From Polynucleobacter sp. (lineage in GTDB: Bacteria; Pseudomonadota; Gammaproteobacteria; Burkholderiales; Burkholderiaceae), in the NCBI RefSeq assembly GCF_018500155.2, contig NZ_JAHBAK020000006.1, forward strand, positions 1 to 52,276: a DNA stretch of 52,276 nt. The letters run 5' to 3'. The notes beneath the pieces are model-generated. The model worked only from the letters and a program-made list of their open reading frames with translations. It was not told the DNA's origin and searched no databases. How positions within the stretch are numbered: position 1 is the stretch's first letter; each line of letters starts with the position of its first letter. Of this stretch, positions 46,975 to 52,276 are shown one piece after another. The position numbers and the translations under genes are program-made.

Positions 46975-47721
46975 ATGAATATCGACCATGCCCATTTATT
47001 GCGCTGGGTTCTCGTAGAGACCAGCCACCCCGGTAATGTGGGTTCTGCAGCCCGAGCCCTAAAAACGATGGGCTTTCAAGACCTACGTTTGGTAAGTCCA
47101 AAAATTGATGGGATCGCACAACAGCCAGAGGCTCTCTCCCTTGCCAGTGGCGCCTCTGACGTTTTGGATTCCTCTATCGAATCTGATTCTCTTCAAGCCA
47201 CGATACAAGATTGCGCGCTTGTAATGGGTTTAAGTAGTCGCGATAGAGAGTTTGGTCCGCCTGCCATGGACTGGCAAGATGCCCGCAAACTCATTGCCAA
47301 CACTATCGGGCATCAAGGACAAGTTGCACTCGTATTTGGGCCTGAGAGAACCGGTCTTGAGAACCAGCATTTGTCACTTTGCACCCATCGAGTATGGTTG
47401 GATGCCAACCCAGAATACCCCTCTATCAATCTTGCCCAAGCCATCATGGTGTGTGCCTTTACCCTCAGAGAAACTCTGCTTGAGGGTGTTTCGCCAGATT
47501 TTGACGATCCCCTTGATGTATCTGCCCTCGCAGACCCTGCAGCAGTTGCCGCCATGCTGGCCCACTGGAAGGACGGTCTTGAGGCCATTGGCTACCTAGA
47601 CCCAGCCAACCCTAAAAAACTCATGCCACGGCTAGAGGCGCTGTTTACTCGCAGTCGCCTTCGCAAGGAGGAAATTGATCTACTCAGGGGTATTGCTAAA
47701 CAGATGATCCTGAGAAAATAA
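46975..47721 (+). CDS. trmJ: tRNA (cytidine/uridine-2'-O-)-methyltransferase
   Basis: A 248-residue SPOUT-family methyltransferase that 2'-O-methylates position 32 of tRNAs. The N-terminus RWVLVETSHPGNVGSAARALKTMGF is diagnostic and LVFGPERTGLENQHLSLCTHRVWLDANPEYPSINLAQAIMV carries the knotted SAM site. The C-terminal extension from about 190 matches TrmJ rather than short TrmL. It is divergent from suhB, and cysE follows by 23 bp. Confidence 0.92.
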   Translation: MNIDHAHLLRWVLVETSHPGNVGSAARALKTMGFQDLRLVSPKIDGIAQQPEALSLASGASDVLDSSIESDSLQATIQDCALVMGLSSRDREFGPPAMDWQDARKLIANTIGHQGQVALVFGPERTGLENQHLSLCTHRVWLDANPEYPSINLAQAIMVCAFTLRETLLEGVSPDFDDPLDVSALADPAAVAAMLAHWKDGLEAIGYLDPANPKKLMPRLEALFTRSRLRKEEIDLLRGIAKQMILRK

Positions 47722-47744
47722 GCTAGCCCCGTTAGAATCTAGTT

Positions 47745-48500
47745 ATGTTTAATTCCCTATTTGACCAAGTTGACTCCATCATTGTGCGCGACCCAGCCGC
47801 AAGAAATCGCCTCGAGGTGATCACCTGCTATCAAGGCTTGCACGCAGTATGGTTGCATCGCATCTCCCATTTTTTGTGGAATTTGGGACTGAAGTGGATA
47901 GCGCGCCTGCTGTCGATGGTTGCACGTTTTATCACTGGAATTGAAATTCATCCTGGCGCAAAAATTGGCCGCAGAGTATTTTTAGATCATGGTCTTGGTA
48001 TTGTGATTGGCGAAACAACGGAGATTGGTGACGATTGCACCATCTACCAAGGTGTAACCTTGGGAGGCACTTCTCTTTATAAGGGTGTTAAGCGCCACCC
48101 AACGTTAGGTAAAGGTGTTGTTGTCAGCGCTGGCGCCAAAGTGCTCGGCGGATTTACAGTTGGCGATGGCGCGCGGGTTGGATCTAATGCGGTTGTCCTA
48201 AAAGAAATTCCACCGGGTGCCACTGCAGTTGGCATACCTGCACGAATTTTGCATCCCGACTTGCCGCAAAGCGCCGACAGCAAAACAAAAGAATATTTTT
48301 CTGCATATGGCGTTACGCCTAACGTTGATGATCCTGTATCGATGGCGCTCAAAGGTTTGATTGATGCAACGATTGAGCAAGAAGCAAAAATTGCTCAATT
48401 AGAGAAAGCACTCGCCAAACTCAACAACACCCCTCAAGATGCCGTAACGAGTGAAACCAAACGCGATCTTGGCGCCATTAAGGAATGGCTTAAGGAGTAA
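47745..48500 (+). CDS. cysE: Serine O-acetyltransferase
   Basis: A 251-residue left-handed beta-helix acetyltransferase that makes O-acetylserine for cysteine synthesis. Hexapeptide repeats run through GIEIHPGAKIGRRVFLDHGLGIVIGETTEIGDDCTIYQGVTLGG, with the catalytic histidine in FLDHG. The N-terminal helical region is shorter than in E. coli CysE. A C-terminal coiled-coil tail (EQEAKIAQLEKALAKLN) ends the protein. Its neighbour trmJ is commonly linked to it in proteobacteria. Confidence 0.94.
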   Translation: MFNSLFDQVDSIIVRDPAARNRLEVITCYQGLHAVWLHRISHFLWNLGLKWIARLLSMVARFITGIEIHPGAKIGRRVFLDHGLGIVIGETTEIGDDCTIYQGVTLGGTSLYKGVKRHPTLGKGVVVSAGAKVLGGFTVGDGARVGSNAVVLKEIPPGATAVGIPARILHPDLPQSADSKTKEYFSAYGVTPNVDDPVSMALKGLIDATIEQEAKIAQLEKALAKLNNTPQDAVTSETKRDLGAIKEWLKE

Positions 48501-48508
48501 TCAGGTTC

Positions 48509-49108
48509 TTAATGTAGAGTGCGCGGTGCTTGGGCTGCCCCAAGCGCCTTTTCAAGGAAGTCTTCCTCGTCGGCATCACTATCAGGCATGCCAAAGGCGA
48601 AGTTTTCAGCGCCCTCAGGGTGACGATTCTCGATTTCTTCGTCTGTCGCCGCCCTCACGTCTTCAACCTGCACCCAAAATCGCAATGCCATTCCGGCTAA
48701 CGGATGGTTGCCGTCCAGAACAACTTGGTTGTCTGCCACATCAGTGACGGTATAAATCAATGGCTCATCTTCATCATCTGCAGAAGCACTAAGTTGCTCA
48801 GATTCATCTTGGGCATCAGGCACGCCTTCAAACTGCATGCCAACTTCTAATGGTTCTGGAAAACGGGTACGCGGTTCAATCTTGAGTAACTCGGGATCAT
48901 ATTCGCCAAAGGCTTCGTTTGGTTCCAACTGAATTGTCGCCTCGTAACCAACATCCTGACCATCTAGCAAAGACTCAATTTTTGGAAAAGTGCCCTCATA
49001 ACCACCATGCAGGTATACCATCGGCGTATCAGGCTCCTCGATAATATTATTTTGAGCGTCTGTTAACTTGTATCTTAAAGATACGATAGTATTTTTTTCA
49101 ATCTTCAT
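48509..49108 (-). CDS. FKBP-type peptidyl-prolyl isomerase, SlyD-like
   Basis: About 199 residues from ATG 49108 (MKIEKNTIVSLRYKL); a longer reading starts at 49126. The FKBP part (YLHGGYEGTFPKIESLLDGQDVGYEATIQLEPNEAFGEYD) is interrupted by an insert-in-flap chaperone domain as in SlyD (GVPDAQDESEQL...PLAGMALRFWVQVEDVRAATDEEI). The SlyD metal-binding His/Cys tail is missing; the C-terminus is acidic. It probably folds proline-limited proteins in the cytoplasm. Convergent with cysE, 8 bp apart. Confidence 0.88.
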   Translation of the reverse strand: MKIEKNTIVSLRYKLTDAQNNIIEEPDTPMVYLHGGYEGTFPKIESLLDGQDVGYEATIQLEPNEAFGEYDPELLKIEPRTRFPEPLEVGMQFEGVPDAQDESEQLSASADDEDEPLIYTVTDVADNQVVLDGNHPLAGMALRFWVQVEDVRAATDEEIENRHPEGAENFAFGMPDSDADEEDFLEKALGAAQAPRTLH

Positions 49109-49199
49109 GCGCAATTTGTCGTACATTCGTTTTAAATAGCTTACTGAGGCAGCATTCGTGTTGATGGATGCTCATCATTTCATTTAGGAGTAATTTTAC

Positions 49200-50417
49200 T
49201 TGAGCCAGCCCTATCAACCACCTCGGGCACCCCAAAAACTGCCACTAGAGCGTCCCTGGGCGCTATTTGGCGGGATGAGTCCCACTGAGTTTATGAAGCG
49301 CTATTGGCACAAGAAGCCACTCTTAGTGCGCGGCGCGATTCCAGCATTCGCTCTATGCGCCCACAATAATGAGTCGCTTGATAGCCCTATTTCTTACAGT
49401 CAATTGGTTGACTTAGCCAATCAAGAAAATGTGGAATCCAGGCTCATCCAATCCAAACCTTGGCGTTTTATGCATGGTCCATTTCCCAAAAAATCGATTC
49501 CAAAAATCCAAAAGTCAGATTGGACCTTATTGCTTCAAGGGATGGAGGCGCACCACCCTGCTGCAGCGAACGTTTTATCGTGGTTTCGCTTTATTCCAGA
49601 TGCTAGGTTAGATGATTTAATGATCAGCATTGCAGGGGTTGGCGGAGGGGTGGGACCGCACTTTGATTCTTATGATGTCTTTCTTATTCAAATGTCGGGT
49701 AGAAGGCAATGGCGCATTTCTGGGCAAACCGATTTAAGCTTGCGTTCTGATCTGCCATTAAAAATTTTGAAAAAATTTGTCTGCGAAGAGGAATGGATTT
49801 TGGAGCCTGGCGACATGCTGTATCTACCTCCCCACGTAGCCCATGATGGCATAGCCTTAGATGCAGGCTGTCAAACATGGTCTGTTGGATTTCGCTCGCC
49901 CAGCTTTAAAGAATTACTCCAAGAAGGTCTATGGCGTCTGGCCGAATCACTGGAAGATTTACCCCAGCTGGATCAAAAGTTTGCGGACCCTAAACAAAAC
50001 GCAACACATCAGCCAGAGCAAATACCGACTGAATTGATAAAGCAAATTCAAAGCCAACTACAACATCTTCAGTTAAATAAGATCGATCATTTTTTACCCG
50101 GGATTACTGCCTATCTTTCTGAGCCAAAGCAGCAAGCATTCTTTATCGGCCCCCAATGTCCACTGTCTGCAAGTGCGTTTGCGAAAAAGTTGACCAAAAC
50201 CATTCTCTTACCCAATCCCCAAACCCGTATCCTGCAATTAGGAGAGCGCGTTTTTTGCAATGGGGAAGATGTCAGCAAAAACCAAAATCCTGCTATTCAG
50301 GATGCATGGCAAGCGCTGGCCGCTAAAAAACAACTCAATCCAAAGAAACTAAAAAGCGTCGATAAATCAAGCCTCTATGATGCCTATCTGGCTGGCTGGC
50401 TTTGTTTTGAGCAATGA
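49200..50417 (+). CDS. JmjC/cupin ribosomal-oxygenase-like protein
   Basis: A 405-residue 2-oxoglutarate/Fe(II) oxygenase of the YcfD (RoxA) group, which hydroxylates ribosomal protein uL16 at arginine. The iron triad is H154-F-D156 in PHFDSYDVFLIQMSGRRQW, with the distal histidine H215 in LPPHVAHDG. FMKRYWHKKPLLVRGA near residue 30 is typical of the family. The start is TTG at 49200 with AGGAG nine bases upstream. Substrate is inferred from family. Confidence 0.85.
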   Translation: MSQPYQPPRAPQKLPLERPWALFGGMSPTEFMKRYWHKKPLLVRGAIPAFALCAHNNESLDSPISYSQLVDLANQENVESRLIQSKPWRFMHGPFPKKSIPKIQKSDWTLLLQGMEAHHPAAANVLSWFRFIPDARLDDLMISIAGVGGGVGPHFDSYDVFLIQMSGRRQWRISGQTDLSLRSDLPLKILKKFVCEEEWILEPGDMLYLPPHVAHDGIALDAGCQTWSVGFRSPSFKELLQEGLWRLAESLEDLPQLDQKFADPKQNATHQPEQIPTELIKQIQSQLQHLQLNKIDHFLPGITAYLSEPKQQAFFIGPQCPLSASAFAKKLTKTILLPNPQTRILQLGERVFCNGEDVSKNQNPAIQDAWQALAAKKQLNPKKLKSVDKSSLYDAYLAGWLCFEQ

Positions 50418-50431
50418 TCATTTGGTATGGA

Positions 50432-50437
50432 TATAAT
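50432..50437 (+). promoter_or_regulatory. -10 element for the Ala/Pro-rich lipoprotein gene
   Basis: TATAAT with a weak upstream -35 (TTGAGC at 50407, 19-base spacing). Transcripts would have a leader of about 85 bases. Confidence 0.45.
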
Positions 50438-50452
50438 CATTAAAGGTAAATA

Positions 50453-50471
50453 CTTAGGGGCTAACCCTAGG
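50453..50471 (+). promoter_or_regulatory. 5'-UTR hairpin
   Basis: CTTAGGG (50453-50459), loop GCTAA, CCCTAGG (50465-50471): a 7-bp stem with one T-G wobble in the leader of the small lipoprotein gene. It could stabilise the transcript. No T-tract follows. Confidence 0.35.
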
Positions 50472-50528
50472 TTCTGCCTAAAACCATTTTGAATAATTGG
50501 TGTTTCATTTTTTTAAAGGAAATTACAA

Positions 50529-50708
50529 ATGAAGAAGTCACTCGTATTCGCTGCAATGTTGGCAATCGCTTTAGCTGCTTGCGGCAAAAAAGAAGAAGCA
50601 AAACCTGCTGAAGCTCCTGCTGCCGCTCCTGCTGCTCCAGCCGCAGATGCTGCTAAAGACGCTGCTCCTGCTGCACCTGCTGCTCCTGCTGCTGACGCGA
50701 AGAAGTAA
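50529..50708 (+). CDS. 59-aa Ala/Pro-rich lipoprotein
   Basis: A short gene with ATG 50529, AAGGA eight bases upstream and TAA at 50706-50708. The product starts with a lipoprotein signal (MKKSLVFAAMLAIALAAC, lipobox LAAC with C18), then GKKEEAKPAEAP and a low-complexity run of Ala, Pro and Asp ending DAKK. It looks like an envelope lipoprotein of the small, abundant kind. It is followed by a strong terminator, consistent with a monocistronic transcript. No family beyond composition is recognised. Confidence 0.8.
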   Translation: MKKSLVFAAMLAIALAACGKKEEAKPAEAPAAAPAAPAADAAKDAAPAAPAAPAADAKK

Positions 50709-50722
50709 TTTTCCTTATAAAG

Positions 50723-50748
50723 AAAAAGCCGCTGAAAAGCGGCTTTTT
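50723..50748. terminator. Bidirectional terminator (lipoprotein / bamC)
   Basis: Stem AAAAAGCCGCT / AGCGGCTTTTT with a GAAA tetraloop; T-runs on both strands. It ends the small lipoprotein transcript and, on the minus strand, the dapA-bamC transcript. Confidence 0.92.
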
Positions 50749-50767
50749 TTATTGGCTCAAAGCAGCA

Positions 50768-51916
50768 CTACTTAGTGAGCTGATCATTCAGTATCGTTAA
50801 CAACTGAATGCCTGCTGGTGTATTTTCTGGCTTACCTTCTGCATCCTGAACAAAGACATTCACAGAATTATCACCAACCGTCTTGACTACTACACGATAC
50901 TTTTTGGCCTGCATTTTTGAATCATCTTTACCGCCAAATAAATTTGAGAAGAATCCTTTAGAGTCTCCTACATCCTTCGCGTTAACATAGCGAACGAAAT
51001 AAACGCCTTCCGATCTATTGCGATCTTCAACTGTAAAGTTCGAACGATCTAGCGCCAAACCTACGTCACGCCAAGAGCGATCAAAGCCAGAGCTAAGCTC
51101 GATAAAGCCCTTGTTATTGCCCTCTTGAACCAATTTAGCTTTTGGAGTTTTTGGGCCAAGCGGTGTTGCAACCATCGCTTTAGCCTGCTCTTGCGTCATA
51201 CCTAGACGCTCCATCAAGCGAGCCAAGAAAACAGCTTCTAGTTCTGGATCATTGGGTCTAGGGGTCCAAATTGTCGAAATACATGCGCCAGTATTATCTG
51301 AGACGCACTTCTCAATGGCGCCACGCTGTGTAATATAGATCTCGGTCTCGCCTGGCTTAACCACCTCTAAACGTGTTTTGTATTTGTCACGTTCGCCGGT
51401 GTCATAAATAGAGTCAGAGAAAACACCAAGCACGTTTTTACGAATCCAGTCTTGAGCAATTTTGGCACGATTCTCAGCCCAATCCGTCTCCATGATGCCC
51501 GTCGAGGGTGAATCTACCACTAAAAGGAAGCCATTTTCTTGCCAAAAATCTTTTACTTGAGGGTAAAGTTCAGAGGCAGGCTTTTCAACAACTAGCCATC
51601 TACGTTCGCCATCTTTTGCAATGCGCATTCCTGGAATACCTGTCATGACATTGCTGCGCAACTGGGCAGATTTTTTAACGGCTGCGTTGTACTCAGACAT
51701 TGTTGCTGTGCCATCCTGGACGATATAGCGACGATCGGCCTGAGCGGTAATTAGATCGGGTGGGTAAGATAAATTCGGGCCACGCACTGCACCAGATTGC
51801 TTGTAATCGACAGTGTCATTACTGGTCACAGATTTACATGAAATTAAGCCCAGACAAGCAGTCGTGAGCGCAACGAGAGCTAGGCAACGACCTAGTAATG
51901 AATTTCCATTCATCAT
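50768..51916 (-). CDS. bamC: Outer membrane assembly lipoprotein BamC
   Basis: A 382-residue lipoprotein (lipobox LISC, C27) with the BamC pattern: unstructured N-terminal segment ([18 protein letters not shown], which contacts BamD in E. coli) followed by two helix-grip domains (about 95-225 and 265-380). It belongs to the BAM complex that inserts outer-membrane barrels. The first ATG overlaps the dapA stop by 4 bp; a second ATG is at 51913. dapA-bamC is also the E. coli order. Confidence 0.9.
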   Translation of the reverse strand: MMNGNSLLGRCLALVALTTACLGLISCKSVTSNDTVDYKQSGAVRGPNLSYPPDLITAQADRRYIVQDGTATMSEYNAAVKKSAQLRSNVMTGIPGMRIAKDGERRWLVVEKPASELYPQVKDFWQENGFLLVVDSPSTGIMETDWAENRAKIAQDWIRKNVLGVFSDSIYDTGERDKYKTRLEVVKPGETEIYITQRGAIEKCVSDNTGACISTIWTPRPNDPELEAVFLARLMERLGMTQEQAKAMVATPLGPKTPKAKLVQEGNNKGFIELSSGFDRSWRDVGLALDRSNFTVEDRNRSEGVYFVRYVNAKDVGDSKGFFSNLFGGKDDSKMQAKKYRVVVKTVGDNSVNVFVQDAEGKPENTPAGIQLLTILNDQLTK

Positions 51917-52276
51917 AATAAATTGGCCTGTTTTAATGCCGCTTTCAAGGGTTCTCTTAGAACGGAGCTTAGAGGCGTCAACGGTAGACGAATACCCGCA
52001 GTAATCTTTCCCATCTCATGAAGAGCCCACTTCACAGGAATCGGATTGGCTTCAGTGAACATTGCTTTGTGGACAGCAATCAATTGATATTGAATTTCTC
52101 TTGTGCGCTTCACATCATCAGACATTGCGGCAACGCACAGTTCATGCATCAATCGTGGCGCCACATTGGCGGTTACAGAAATATTGCCCTTGCCACCCAT
52201 CAGCATTAACATTGCCGCGGTTAAATCATCACCAGAAAACACAGCAAATTCAGAATGCCCTGCACGCTTGAGATCA
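51913..52276 (-). CDS. dapA: 4-hydroxy-tetrahydrodipicolinate synthase (partial, C-terminal part)
   Basis: The last ~120 residues of DapA, which condenses pyruvate and aspartate semialdehyde in lysine/diaminopimelate synthesis. The visible part reads ...[23 protein letters not shown], then a helical C-terminal domain ending ALKQANLL. The open frame continues to base 52276, so the gene runs off the window end and its N-terminal ~170 residues, including the Schiff-base lysine, are outside. An internal GTG at 52242 is not a real start. Confidence 0.92.
   Translation of the reverse strand, partial: DLKRAGHSEFAVFSGDDLTAAMLMLMGGKGNISVTANVAPRLMHELCVAAMSDDVKRTREIQYQLIAVHKAMFTEANPIPVKWALHEMGKITAGIRLPLTPLSSVLREPLKAALKQANLL

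Overview
The window looks like a chromosomal segment of a freshwater betaproteobacterium of the Burkholderiaceae, most like Polynucleobacter. This is inferred from moderate GC, compact gene packing (many 1-4 bp start/stop overlaps), protein flavour, and a phasin gene typical of a PHA-storing betaproteobacterium. It is ordinary core chromosome: I see no insertion sequence, integrase, prophage or CRISPR array. The first 19 bases are an exact Tn5 mosaic end (Nextera adapter), so position 1 is a sequencing-library contig end, not genome. No stretch above about 300 bases lacks a gene.

Layout. 57-1740: orphan VWA protein and a RidA-family protein. 1786-6236 (-): parE-parC, topoisomerase IV. 6316-8901: class III CoA-transferase, MFS transporter and a 48-aa membrane ORF. 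8949-9060: tRNA-Arg(CCT) and two inverted perfect DnaA boxes. 9238-16216: thiamin region, with a Nudix hydrolase, a TPP riboswitch, thiC-thiO-thiS-thiG-thiE, and convergent thiD. 16238-21519: tRNA-Asn, trhP, two envelope proteins, an IlvD/Edd-type dehydratase and a DUF4442 protein. 21521-26572 (-): fadD, nitronate-monooxygenase-like protein, PlsC-like acyltransferase and GMC oxidoreductase. 26734-27474 (-): outer-membrane barrel. 27757-34428: a fatty-acid oxidation operon (TetR regulator, acyl-CoA dehydrogenase, hydratase/dehydrogenase, thiolase) plus a DUF2147 protein. 34435-36412 (-): six tightly packed genes: small HTH/zinc-ribbon protein, exported protein, Smr protein and a YqjD-YqjE-YqjK-like set, with a 29-bp palindrome at the promoter. 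36611-38094: lipoprotein, phasin, tRNA-Ser. 38202-43828 (-): lysC, tilS, accA, alkA-like glycosylase, cysS. 43891-50417: TPR lipoprotein, ppiB, lpxH, suhB(-), trmJ, cysE, slyD-like(-) and a ribosomal-oxygenase-like cupin. 50529-52276: 59-aa Ala/Pro-rich lipoprotein, then dapA (partial)-bamC on the minus strand.

How it works together. The riboswitch probably controls the whole thiC-thiE run, giving HMP-P (ThiC), thiazole phosphate (ThiO/S/G) and their coupling (ThiE); ThiD phosphorylates HMP and the Nudix enzyme may remove damaged thiamin diphosphates. FadD activates fatty acids for the oxidation operon, whose TetR regulator has a palindromic candidate operator in its own promoter. The most system-like, least described locus is the 34435-36412 operon with its large palindrome. 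Other regulatory signals are the thiC leader and two 14-bp TTGC-N6-GCAA boxes 21 bp apart upstream of the phasin gene.
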